64,000 nt of DNA from Isochrysis galbana (Eukaryota; Haptophyta; Isochrysidales; Isochrysidaceae). A program made the position numbers and the translations under genes. The stretch lies in NCBI GenBank assembly GCA_018136815.1, contig CM030933.1, positions 2,963,144 to 3,027,143 of the forward strand, given 5' to 3'. The notes under the pieces are model-generated. The model worked only from the letters and a program-made list of their open reading frames with translations, searched no databases and was not told the DNA's origin. Shown here piece by piece: positions 43,078 to 52,406 of this stretch (the first letter of the stretch is position 1; each line of letters opens with the position of its first letter).

Positions 43078-45276
43078 CTACACAAAGCTGGTCGACGAAT
43101 CGCCTTTTGGGTGCGGAGGGAAAAAGTTGGCCGACATTCTTGTTTTGGGGGCCGTCTCCGAATCCAAAGAGGGAGTTCTCGAGTTTATATCGTACTTGGA
43201 AGCCGATGCCGTGCCTGAGAACCGCCTCTGACGCTTTTTGTGGACGAGCACGAGGACCAAGAGAGCAATGCCAATGAAGGCGAGAACGAGCACCCCAAGC
43301 ACGACACCGATGACGGACACCATGGGAAACGACCCGCTTTCGTGGGACTCAGCGGGTCGGGAAAGGGAAGGAGGGCAAGGTGCAGTGGAAGGCGGGGGCT
43401 GGGAAGTCGACAGCGGGGAGTGAACCTCCTCCACCCGAGCAGCAAGGTCGATGCTCGCGACGGGCACCTGTAAAGCCGCGGAGGCAGAGGTCTCGTCGAG
43501 AGACTGCATTATGAGTCGGAGCGTATCTATCTCGTCCGTATCGTCCGTCAGAATATTCGCCATGATGACCACCGAGCCGACCACAACATCAAGCTCGATG
43601 CGATCCTCCTCAACATGGAGCAGCAACGCCAGCTTCGACTGGAAGCTCGACTCGTCAAACAGGTCGAGCGTCGTATCCAAGGTGAACACACTCGTCACAA
43701 GATAAAGCGTCGTTGCCGGCAAGGATGGTGGAGGGGGTGGTAGCGAGGGCAGAGGCGAGACGAAGGGTGACATCGGCGTCCAGGGCTCCGGAGGAGTTGG
43801 AGAGGGCGGGGATGGTGGTGACGGCGGCAGTAGATTCGGCGGCGGCGGCAGCGGGCTATGTGGCGAGAGCGAGGGGATTGGTGAGGGCGATGCCGGTGGA
43901 GAGGGCGGCGGCCGTGGCTGGAAGTCGGGTGGCGACGGGTACGGGACTGCTGATGAGGCCGGTGGGGAAAGGGGAGAAAATGGGCTCGGCAGCGGTGGTG
44001 ATGGCGACGGAGGCGAAGGTGTCAGCGGAGGTGGGGGCGGCGATAGCGGCGGAGGCGACGGCGGCATCGAAGGTGGGGGCGACGATGGTGGAGGCGAATG
44101 CGACGGCTGGTACGGCCGAGGACTTGGAGGCGAAGGCGGTAATGGGGCGAATGTTGCCGGCGAGGGCCCGGGAGGCGGCGGAGAAGGCGGCAGCGCCGGT
44201 GGTAATGGTTTGGTCGGTGATTGCGGCGTGGATGGATGCGGCGGCGACCGCGGCCCATGTGAGTGTGAAGGAGGCTGAAGGCTGGGTGGAGGTGAAGGGT
44301 CCCAACCGACCGCAGGCTGCGTGGGAGGACAAGGCGAGGATGCCGGCCGCGAAGGAGACGGTGGTAGCGGTCGCGAGGCCGGTGGCGGTGAGAGGGGCGG
44401 CAGACTCGGCGGTGGCGGCGACAGTGTGGGTAGGCTCGGAAGTGGAATCGAGGGCGGCGTCAAAGGAGGCGCCCACGGCGGCGGCGCCATCGGAGGTCGT
44501 GGCGATGGCGGAGGCGACAAGGGCAGACTTCGTAGCGTCGGCGGCGGAGGAGGCAAGGGCGGAGAGAGTGGTGATGGTGGCAGCGAACTCGGGATGTTGA
44601 GGAAGGTGCAGTTTGGCTCGACATCCTTACAGGTCTGGGGGCAGGAGTGCACAAGCCACTCCCTCAGTGGCACGGAAAAGTCCGGCGCCTCCAGCTCGGC
44701 CGTGGTGCAGCTCGAGTTTTTCCACTGATCGCAGCCGGCCTCGTCGTACTTGTAGTTGTTGTCATCGGTACACGTGGTGGTCTGGTCGAGCGGGCAGTAT
44801 GCCCAGCTGGCGCCCAGCACATCGCCCGAAGGGACGGCGAAGTCGTCACATCGTTGGCTTTCGTGTACGAAGCACTTTGCGCCTTTGGGGTCCTGGTCGT
44901 CGTTGCGGCAGCCGCCAAACGAGAGGGTCTGCACGCCGTCAGAGAATCCATCCACGGCGCACTGGCAGTCACCCCACACGTCTTGCGGGGGCGAGCAGTA
45001 TGCGACAGCAGCGCCAGGGTACTTCTCCGACGCGAGGGCGTGTGGGCATAGCTGTGGCTCCACCACGTAGCAGACAAAGGTCTCATCTGCAAACCAGTTA
45101 TCGCATCCGACAGCGCCGGTGTCGACACCCCCCGAGAGGCCATCGGCGCTGCAGGCGCAGGCCTCTGCGGCGGTGAGCGGTGGCGGGGCTAGGGGTGGCT
45201 GCGGGGGGGCTGGCGAGGATGGCAGCGACGGTCGCGGAGGGGAGCTCGTGATGTCGAGCAGCTGGCGGCGAGCCAT
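43078..45276 (-). CDS. Pherophorin-like proline-rich surface protein with C-terminal TM (732 aa)
   Basis: Single-exon frame from the ATG at 45,276 (MARRQLLDITSS). The frame stays open to 45,498 through GA-repeat sequence, so an upstream exon with a signal peptide is possible. After a short Pro-rich part come two related Cys-rich modules (CACSADGLSGGVDTG..., CQCAVDGFSDGVQTL...). Next is a ShK-like six-Cys stretch (CDQWKNSSCT...SCPQTCKDVEPNC) and about 280 residues of SPPPSPPP-type repeats. An ordered domain follows (TTLYLVTSVFTLDTTLDLF to AALQVPVASIDL). Near the C-terminus is one TM segment (VIGVVLGVLVLAFIGIALLVL) with a basic KKRQRR stop-transfer and a cytoplasmic tail. This is a type I surface or wall-associated glycoprotein of algal style. 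Ligand and role are unknown. Confidence 0.72.
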   Translation of the reverse strand: MARRQLLDITSSPPRPSLPSSPAPPQPPLAPPPLTAAEACACSADGLSGGVDTGAVGCDNWFADETFVCYVVEPQLCPHALASEKYPGAAVAYCSPPQDVWGDCQCAVDGFSDGVQTLSFGGCRNDDQDPKGAKCFVHESQRCDDFAVPSGDVLGASWAYCPLDQTTTCTDDNNYKYDEAGCDQWKNSSCTTAELEAPDFSVPLREWLVHSCPQTCKDVEPNCTFLNIPSSLPPSPLSPPLPPPPPTLRSLPLSPPPSPRPPMAPPPWAPPLTPPSIPLPSLPTLSPPPPSLPPLSPPPASRPLPPSPSRPASSPCPPTQPAVGWDPSPPPSLQPPSHSHGPRSPPHPSTPQSPTKPLPPALPPSPPPPGPSPATFAPLPPSPPSPRPYQPSHSPPPSSPPPSMPPSPPPLSPPPPPLTPSPPSPSPPLPSPFSPLSPPASSAVPYPSPPDFQPRPPPSPPASPSPIPSLSPHSPLPPPPNLLPPSPPSPPSPTPPEPWTPMSPFVSPLPSLPPPPPSLPATTLYLVTSVFTLDTTLDLFDESSFQSKLALLLHVEEDRIELDVVVGSVVIMANILTDDTDEIDTLRLIMQSLDETSASAALQVPVASIDLAARVEEVHSPLSTSQPPPSTAPCPPSLSRPAESHESGSFPMVSVIGVVLGVLVLAFIGIALLVLVLVHKKRQRRFSGTASASKYDINSRTPSLDSETAPKTRMSANFFPPHPKGDSSTSFV

Positions 45277-45284
45277 TGCGAGAA

Positions 45285-45536
45285 GTCTCTCTCCCACCCT
45301 CCCTCCCTCCTTCCCTCCTCTTCCTCTCTCTCCCCCCCTCCCCCTCGACATCCCTCTCTGTTGCTGGCTTCTCTTCTCTACTCGCCCTCTTATATCCTCA
45401 TCATCACCCTCTCTTTCCTCCTCGTCTACCACGCCACCAGAGAGACCCTCTCTACTCTCTCTCTCTCCTCCTCTTCTCTCTCCTCTCCCCCTTTCCAAGG
45501 AACAAAGAGAGGCGAGGGGCGTGTCACTCTCTCTTC

Positions 45537-45621
<85 letters not shown>

Positions 45622-45640
45622 TTTGCAATCATATACATAT
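45285..45640. repeat. CT tract (GA on coding strand) upstream of the glycoprotein gene
   Basis: Pyrimidine-rich from 45,285, with pure (CT)n at about 45,539-45,618. On the minus (coding) strand it is a GA tract ending next to the start codon, as with the PX-START and FHA genes. Confidence 0.85.
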
Positions 45641-46610
45641 CGCGTCATCACGCGGCGGCGGCGGCGGCGGCGGGGAGTGCCCTTCTTCTTCTCCTCCTCC
45701 TTCTCCTTCTTCTTTCTTCGGCCTTCTTCTCTCCAGAACAGGGGCGCGCCTCCCTCCCTAGGCGCGAGGACACTTGGTATATGTCTCGGATAGAAAATAA
45801 CAGTCCCCGGATATGTATCTCTCCGAGAGGGGGGGGGGGGGCGGCGGCGTAAGATATCCCGCCCCCGCCGCTCTCTCCCCCCCGGCGCGGCGGCGTCCGA
45901 CGGAATGTGAGGTGTGTGTGTGTTCCGTGGCACAGAAAAAAGGGGGAGAAGGGGGGCGGGGGGGGCGGGGGGGAGGTCCCACCTCTCTCCTCTTTGGTGG
46001 TTTTTCTCGGTCTCTGCCCACCGCTTGAGAGTGGGCCGGCTCGTCGTCCCATGGGGAGCAGGATGAGGAAAAGGTGTCCCCCCCCCCCCGCGCCGTCAGC
46101 GTCTCGCAGTTGGAAAGGCGCCGTGCGCGCGCCCGCCTTCTCCAGCTGCTGTGAAGGCGTCCGCGGGCCGTCTGTCTACTCTTACGGACGCCGAACACGG
46201 GCTCGAGCCCCCCCCCCCCCCCCCCCGGGCTCGCACCCACGAATCGAAAGGGGTCTCTCTCTAGCGCACACAAAAGAGAGACGGCTCTCTCAGAGATTGC
46301 GAGCGCGCCTGAGGAGCTTGACTCAAAGTCGTGTGGGCACGCCTAGCTCAAGTTTGAGCATCACCTTCGATCGTGGCCCAAAGTCGGAGCCACGGCGCGC
46401 AGCTCCGCGCTCCGCGAGACCCTTGAACGCCCACCCCGAGCGATGCAGCGTGCAGTGTGCGTAGTAGTAGTAGAAGTGGAAGTGGAAGTGGCAATAGCGC
46501 GACGTTTATTTTCTTCACCTTCTTCAGAGTTAGTGCCGCCGCTACTCTCACTAGCCTTTGTCGCATCCGAGATCGAACCTTTTTGTTTTAGAACAGCCCG
46601 CAGCTAGCAG
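45641..46610. other. GC-rich spacer with G/C homopolymers
   Basis: (CGG)n near 45,652-45,674, a G run at 45,829-45,841, and C runs at 46,078-46,089 and 46,210-46,226. No gene supported. Confidence 0.5.
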
Positions 46611-46617
46611 CTAGATT

Positions 46618-46765
46618 AGAGGGAGTACTCATGAGTATGAGTAGAGTAGTGCCCAAAGTGGCACTATGCATACTCATGAGTAGGGCAACGAGGGGAGTAC
46701 TCATACTCATGAGTTGTGCCATCCTCAAATACTCAACTCAACTCACTTTACTCTGAGTACAATGG
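46618..46765. repeat. Cluster of ACTCATGAGTA palindromes
   Basis: TACTCATGAGTA-type self-complementary words recur four times, partly as arms of a larger hairpin: 46,626-46,653 pairs with 46,661-46,683 around AAAGT. A second, weaker dyad runs 46,693-46,760 (GAGTACTCATACTC...GAGTAC). It may be a foldback (MITE-like) element or a chromatin/recombination hotspot. Confidence 0.5.
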
Positions 46766-47940
46766 CAAATGCGGCGGGCCGTGAAGAGTGAAGAGGGCAT
46801 GCGCTCGCATGGAGGGCGCGTGACTTGTCGATCCCGTTGGGGTTGGGGGGTTGGCGCATAGCCAATGCCGCGCGCGGGGAGATGGACAATAAAGACGTGT
46901 AACGAAAGTTTTCGGAGTTGATTTTAACTCCTTACTGCCGGGTCGAAGCGCCGAAATCGGCGCTTTTCTCCAGCGCGTTTGCACCATGGCCCGCAGTTTC
47001 GCCGCGGTTTCGGCGTAAAAGAAAGGAAGAATGAATGGCACGCGCCTCGCGTCTCACGTCTTGTTTCGTCGCCCCTTGCTCGTTGCTTGTCTAGAAGATC
47101 TCTCCGCACATCGCCTTCTTCCCCCGCGCGAGTTTGGATCTCTCTCTCCTCGACCCTCCGCGTTGGCTTCAGCGGACGAGTTTCACTTTAACGATAGTTC
47201 GAACCCTTCGTTTGCGTAGTTTTGCGCTCTCTTTCCGTATTTCTTCGCGTATGACGAGCGATCGTGACCTCAGCCTTCGCCGCGCGGGAGGGGGTTGTTT
47301 ATCGTATGAATCCGGCGGAGTGTGGAGTGTTTACGTTAGTTTTCTGATCCCAAGGTCGTTGGGGTTTGGTTTTTCGTGAGTGATTTTGTAGCAACTTCGT
47401 CGAGTCCCACCGTGTTCCGTGTTCCCAAGCGAGTCCCCCCGAGTTCCTGAGTCTATACCCCGAGTCAACGAGTCAATCAATACAAGTCAAGCACGCGCCT
47501 GAGCCACCCCTAGTCGCCTGCCACCCCCCCACCCCCCCCACAAGCCTCCTTCCGCACTCCCACTCCCGCGCCCTCCGTGCGTCGTGCGTCGTGCGTCGAT
47601 CACCATGCCCGTAGTCACCCCCGAGAAAAGCTCCATGAGCTCCCACCAAGAACCGCATTCCGCGCTAGCTGCCGGCGCGCCCTCGCAAGCAATCTCCAAG
47701 AGTGAGAGTGAGATCAGCCTTGCTTGCTCTGACACGGGGACGGTAGGCGGTAGAAGACCCGCGCCTTCTTTATCTTACGTACGTTGTGTATAGCGTATGT
47801 ATAGCAGTTAGCCGCTAGTTGTTACCTGCTTCATCTTCACGTGCAGTGTTCGTTTCACCACCGAAATCTTCCCAGCACCATCACCATCACCTTCCCAGTT
47901 CGGCAATTTCAGTACTAAGTACTTATTACGTGGCAGTACT
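46766..47940 (+). mobile_element. LTR-leader-like region with short gag-start ORF
   Basis: Pyrimidine-rich leader sequence leads to an ATG at 47,605. The 62-codon ORF (MPVVTPEKSSMSSHQEPHSA...) is Ser/Pro/Ala-rich like the gag starts at 51,084 and 59,924. A hairpin GCGCCGAAATCGGCGC lies at 46,949-46,964. Interpreted as debris of another LTR element. LTR ends were not found. Confidence 0.3.
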
Positions 47941-47949
47941 AATCACTTT

Positions 47950-48237
47950 ACTAGTAGAAAACTCAACGTAGATCAAAGAAAGATCACACGAGATGCAAGG
48001 GAGGGAACCTCGAGCAAACTTAGAGCACAGGAGAAGCCACAGTCTCCCGCCCCCTTCTCTCCGACTCCTAGCCGAAGCAGCGCGCACGGCCTCCCCGGAA
48101 CCAACTTCTCCGCTAAAGAGGGAACTGGGGAAGGGGAAGGGGGTTGACAGGGGTTAGGGTTGGGTTGTAGGGAGTTTCATAAGCACTCTGCCTCACGTCG
48201 CACAAGTAGCGGGATTTTTTAAGAAGATTTTTTTCTT
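47950..48237 (-). repeat. LINE 5'-region repeat copy
   Basis: Closely resembles 30,960-31,213 and, reversed, the start of the LINE at 62,221-62,500: the same GGGTTAGGGTTGGG and GGGAAGGGGAAGGGGG blocks, ending in GTAGCGGGATTTTTTAAGAAG. Again only the 5' part is present. Confidence 0.6.
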
Positions 48238-48390
48238 ATACTAGTATTTGTTATCCTACTATATTGGTTTCTTTGATAGCTCGAGCTAGTGATCTGCGAT
48301 CTGCGTGCGCGCCCGGCTGCTGTTAGTGGCCGAGTCGGCCGTTTCAGCGTCTCCTCTGGCGGCCTCTCCGCTGTGCCTCCAGCTGACCCC

Positions 48391-48570
48391 ATGCCGCTTA
48401 CGGAGCGCCAGGCGCAGGAGAAGGTGCTGTACGGCCTCTTCGGAGAGCCCGACCTCGAGAAGAAGCAGGACCGGCCAGAGCACACCTATGAGGCCATCCG
48501 ACGAGAGATTCGGGAGCAGGCACGCTCTTGCTCAATCATTCCGATTGCGGCCTCCGCCTCCACTCGCTAG
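48391..48570 (+). CDS. Possible exon or short protein (59 aa), unknown
   Basis: The frame starting MPLTERQAQEKVLYGLFG continues with a charged, helix-like stretch (EPDLEKKQDRPEHTYEAIRR). This looks like genuine protein rather than repeat translation. A CAG two codons before the ATG could be a splice acceptor, and the end at 48,570 may be intronic read-on. I do not recognise the family. No partner exons were found by eye. Confidence 0.3.
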   Translation: MPLTERQAQEKVLYGLFGEPDLEKKQDRPEHTYEAIRREIREQARSCSIIPIAASASTR

Positions 48571-49409
48571 GCCATCACAGCACACTGGCCTCGTTGGGTT
48601 GTGGAGAAATTTGGCACCCCCCGACACGTTTTCCGCATAATGGCAGGTTGCAGCCACACGACCGCGCAGTGCGAAGATCACTGGAGCGACGGACATCAAC
48701 AGCCTGCTTGGCGATATAGGTCCTGGATTGTGGAATTCGATCAACCCTTCATACTTCACGGCGAATGATAAGTTACAGAAATGCACGAGTCATACTGTGC
48801 ATTCGTACAAAGCTGCAGAGGGATGGGCGGAGCCGGTGCGTGAGAAGCGCGACGGAGTGCAGCACTTGCCTGCTGTCACTTTACGGCCCGCTTGTGCCCA
48901 CCGACTGAGTCTGCTCATGCTTGCGGCCCCCGCCGTCGCAGATTGATCGCACTCACTTTCTCAAAATGGCTGACTGTCAGCAATTCGCCGACAAGTGTCT
49001 CCGAATTGGCGAAAAGCCATTTTTGGGTAGCGGAATGAAGCTCAACGGCAAGCCGGCTTCTTGATGCCCATGGAATAGCAAAACTGTACCCTTCATAGCC
49101 AACCATTTCTATGGACTTGGGTGATGGACGCGTAGTGGTGCCCGAGTCGATATTTTCATCGGTTTTGATAGGCCTATTGCTTCGTTTTTCGTGGGCATCT
49201 GTGATGTGTGCATAGCATAGCGCATTGAGCGAATCGTGATGTGGGCGCCAATTCCCAATCATGGCCTCTTGCTCGGTGCATCTTGCTTCTTTCAGCAATC
49301 AGCAGCCGAGAAGGTGCAACCCGAGTGTGAGGTTCCGGATACTTTTTGGCCGGCACCCCTCCATTTTCGTATGAAACTATACTAGCACATGTGTCGACGT
49401 TCCGCCCCC
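48571..49409. other. Spacer, nothing recognised
   Basis: Only short ORFs, none with recognisable motifs or repeats. Confidence 0.4.
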
Positions 49410-49652
49410 CTACCCCCAATCCCCGCGGAAACCCCCGCTTTTAGAGCGCGGCCGTGTCAGAGCAAGGCTGATCTCTGACGGATCGAGCATGACCACTGGC
49501 TCGATATGCGACGATACGGAAGGGAAACGATCGGCGGGAGGCGCGGCGAAGATGGCCGGGAGTGATGGAATGGCGGGCTGGACCACCTCGTCAGCAGAGG
49601 AAGGTGGGAGGACGGGCTTGGGCGAGGGCGAGCGCGAGGACGGAGCGGACAT
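49410..49652 (-). pseudogene. gag-start fragment on minus strand
   Basis: Minus ORF from the ATG at 49,652 (MSAPSSRSPSPKPVLPPSSADE) resembles the gag starts at 51,084 and 59,924 (MSLSPPSSPSL-PACPPSSAD). The upstream side (49,650-49,800) is an (GAACGA)n-like leader. It breaks off after about 80 codons. Confidence 0.4.
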
Positions 49653-49899
49653 GGCTAGGCGATTGGCGGTGGATAGGCTGAGGCTGTGGGAGTGGAGAGG
49701 TTTGGTACTGACTGAGGTAGTGTTAAGAACGAGGGACGAGAACGGGAACGAGAACGAGAACGAGAGCGACAAACGAAGAACGACAGACGAAAGACGGATA
49801 GAGTCCGATGGACCGACGACACGACACCATGTCGCATCCGCGATCGACTTCTGACCTTAGCGCGCTGTCCAGCGCCTCATTGATCATTGAGCTTATCAC

Positions 49900-50282
49900 G
49901 TCGGCGCCGGTGCTGGCCGCGCCGCGCCAGGACAAAGAGTTCATCGTCAAGACCGACGCCGCGAGCACCCTCGGCATTGGCGGCGTGCTTTCCCAGATTG
50001 ATGATCATGGTCACGAACATGTTGTGGCGTATTATGGCCGTCGGCTGACTGCTGCCGAGCGACACTGGAGCACCACCGAGGTTGAGCTGCTCGCCGCTCT
50101 CGAGAGCATCCGTAATTGGCGCCCTTACCTCTGGGGCCGCCATTTTCGGCTTGTTATAGACCACCAAGCTCAACGTTGGCTACATACGATGAAGGACACC
50201 GTCCAAGGAGGACCAGCATCGCGCTTAATGCGCTGGGCTCTCAAACTGGCCGAGTATCGCTTTACAGTCGAACACAAACCTG
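49900..50282 (+). pseudogene. Gypsy RNase H fragment
   Basis: In-frame match to the RNase H region of Ty3/Gypsy pol: EFIVKTDAASTLGIGGVLSQ, AERHWSTTEVELLAALESI and LVIDHQAQRWLHTM, with the D, E and D catalytic residues in place. It is similar to, but clearly diverged from, the RNase H of the element at 1-16 kb. It breaks abruptly after EHKPGG, where the sequence changes to the repeat 50,283-50,450. RT is absent upstream, where the sequence switches from a gag leader. Confidence 0.75.
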
Positions 50283-50450
50283 GTGGCCACGACAGGCCAG
50301 GGCGGGCGATTCAGGCGTGCCTGTGGGGAGAGGGATGGGTCAGCAGGGCAGTGTGCTCCATGCCAGGAGAGTGGGTGGTTCCTCCCCCACAGCGAGGGAG
50401 GAGTGGAGATTGGGGGGAGCTCATGCCCCGCCATGGGTGAACCAAGAATA
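50283..50450 (+). repeat. Dispersed 170-bp tail repeat, copy 1
   Basis: Starts GGCCACGACAGGCCAGGGCG and ends near CCATGGGTGAAC before an A-rich run. It is about 85% similar by eye to 51,418-51,600. It directly follows the broken RNase H frame. Confidence 0.6.
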
Positions 50451-50973
50451 TATAAAAAAAAACCTTTTAACTTTCACCTCGGAATCCCGCCATGCCTGAC
50501 GGGCCAGGTGTCCGAGTGATATCGGGGGGTGGGGGCACTGCCCCCTCCCCTCGATATTTGTCCTCCCCCCGGTGCACGCACCGACCCCGCGCACCCCAGC
50601 ACGTCCTCTCCTCGAGGCCACGCTGGGGGAAAAACCCTTTCGGGTAAAAACAACGCGGGGGGGGGGGGGGGGGGCACTCGTGAGATAGGAGCCCAGAAGC
50701 GCTAATCTCCCTCGCTAGAGCGAGTGGCCGCGGCGAGCCGCGGCCCTTCTCTCCTAGCTCTGGCGCCCCCGTCTTCTCTTACCCAAACGGGGCGAGAAGA
50801 CACGTTTCTGCCCCGCTCCCCCCTCCCCTCCCTCTTCCCTTTTCCTCCTCTCTTCCCTGCGGCGGGGGCCCATGGCGCGCGCCTGCCGCCCCTCTACAGG
50901 TCCCCAAGTGGCCTGCAGGGGCCTGTGTCGCATTCGCGAATCGACACTCGTTAGGCTTCTCTCTTCTCTTCGT

Positions 50974-51417
50974 CGTTCGGCATTTATCGTTACAATTCTC
51001 TCGTTCTCGTTCTCTCCTCGCCTCGCCAGCCCCTGCCACCACAGCCCTCCTCACACTCACCCTCGCCTCTCGCCGCTCGCTCAATGTCGCTTTCGCCGCC
51101 GTCCTCGCCCTCGCTCAAGCCCGCCTGCCCGCCTTCCTCTGCTGACGGGCTTCAGCCCGTCAGCACCTCCGAACTCGTCTCCTCCGCCGCGCCTGCCGCC
51201 GGCATGGCCCCTTCCTCATTGCCCTCAGGCCCTAAGGGCCATCCCAATTCGTCAGGGAGCACAGCTCAGGGGGCAGGTGAGGCTGAGGCATGCGGCCCTG
51301 GCCCCTCCTGCCTCTCCCTCGCTGGCGCTCCGAGCCCCTGCGGGTCGACTGGAGCTGGCTGGGGGGTCCTGTACAAGGGGGCCCAGGGGGAGGAGGGGCT
51401 GGTCAGGGGGATGGGCT
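50974..51417 (+). pseudogene. LTR-leader and gag start, fragment
   Basis: The leader (CATTTATCGTTACAATTCTC onward) and the ATG at 51,084 (MSLSPPSSPSLKPACPPSSA...) match 59,840-60,090 closely. The gag frame stays open for about 110 codons, then runs into the 170-bp tail repeat at 51,418. It is an internally deleted LTR element with only its gag N-terminus. Confidence 0.55.
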
Positions 51418-51600
51418 GGCCACGACAGGCCAGGGCGGGCGAATCATGCGTGCCTGTGGGGAGAGGAATGGGTCAGCAGGGAAGTGTGCTCCTGGCAAGC
51501 CATCAGGCGTGCCAGGAGAGTGGGTGGTTCCTCCCCCATGGCAGGGGAGGAGTGGAGAGAGAGGGGGGCTCGTGCCCCCCCATGGGCGAACTAAGTATAA
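51418..51600 (+). repeat. Dispersed 170-bp tail repeat, copy 2
   Basis: Second copy of the repeat at 50,283, with a short extra segment in its middle. It follows a gag fragment instead of RNase H, and the junction is at the same first bases. Confidence 0.6.
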
Positions 51601-51820
51601 ACTTAGATGCGCTAGCCGAATGTAAAAAGGAGTGTCCTCCGGCTCTTCCTCCTCATCTTGATCATGAGGGGGAGAGGCGAATTGTGTGGCTATGGGTGGA
51701 GTCGGTTTTGGATCCGACTGCGGGTCCGCTCGCTTGCGCGAGGGTATCGTGGGTTGCTGAGTGGGTTGAAGTGGGGCTTGCTGTGTTTGTGTTGGCGTCT
51801 GTGCCTTGGGTCCAGCCGCT

Positions 51821-52260
51821 TCAACGTACGATTTCTAGGTGCTGTTCCTTAGAAGAGTTGGAGGCCGAAAAGGCCCCCATGATTGATTGTTGTGTGAAGT
51901 GCCCGCCCACGAGGGGTGCACTGGTGGTAGGAGTTGCCACCATGGGGGTGGCAGCAAGGCTGCCACCCACCATGGGGAGTCCTTGTTGGGCTGGCAAGCC
52001 AGTGGAGGCAGGCGGCAGAGCCAGGGGCTGGCTCTGCTGGTCTGCAGGGAACAGGGCTCTCCCTGTTCCCTGCTTCTGTGCCTGGTGGGTAGGCGAGGGA
52101 GGAAGGATCATGTCGACGTCGCTGTCTGTGAGGGGGGCGGCTTGTGAGCGCTTCGGCTCCGGCGGCTTGGGGCGGCCCCTGTGGGGCGTCGTGACGGCGG
52201 GGGGCTGGGGATCAGGAGCGGTCGGCGCGCGCTCCATCGCTCGAACTATAACAATAGTTT
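51821..52260 (-). mobile_element. Hairpin-leader retroposon copy C4 with MERA ORF
   Basis: On the minus strand the hairpin AACTAT-TGTT-ATAGTT (52,244-52,259) precedes an ATG at about 52,237. The ORF reads MERAPTAPDPQPP, HRGRPKPPEPKRSQAAP, DSDVDMILPPSP and later GGHFTQQSIMGAF, ending at 51,821. It is closest to C3 at its N-terminus, and its C-terminal part matches a shifted frame of C1, so it may be the best-preserved reading of the family ORF. The frame is open upstream through the hairpin. Confidence 0.5.
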
Positions 52261-52406
52261 TTGCGCGAAGCATGACATACGTATCATCTATCGCCGCATG
52301 GTGCATGGGTATAACACGGTTTGTATGTTGACATAGCTTCTGCACGACGTGACAAACAACATGAGAGGAGTATGCGTATCAAGGCATGCGCGAATGACCT
52401 TCGACA

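Noticed and set aside
43713-44600. 295-codon plus-strand Ala/Val-rich frame, and its minus-strand shadow 43,856-44,476
   Set aside because: Opposite-strand or out-of-frame shadows of the SPPP stalk of the glycoprotein gene.
47180-47225. Possible tRNA B-box (AGTTCGAACCC)
   Set aside because: No A-box, cloverleaf or CCA-compatible stem could be built around it.
49740-49800. GAACGA short repeats as a CRISPR-like or satellite array
   Set aside because: A six-base simple repeat without spacers; CRISPR is not expected in nuclear DNA.
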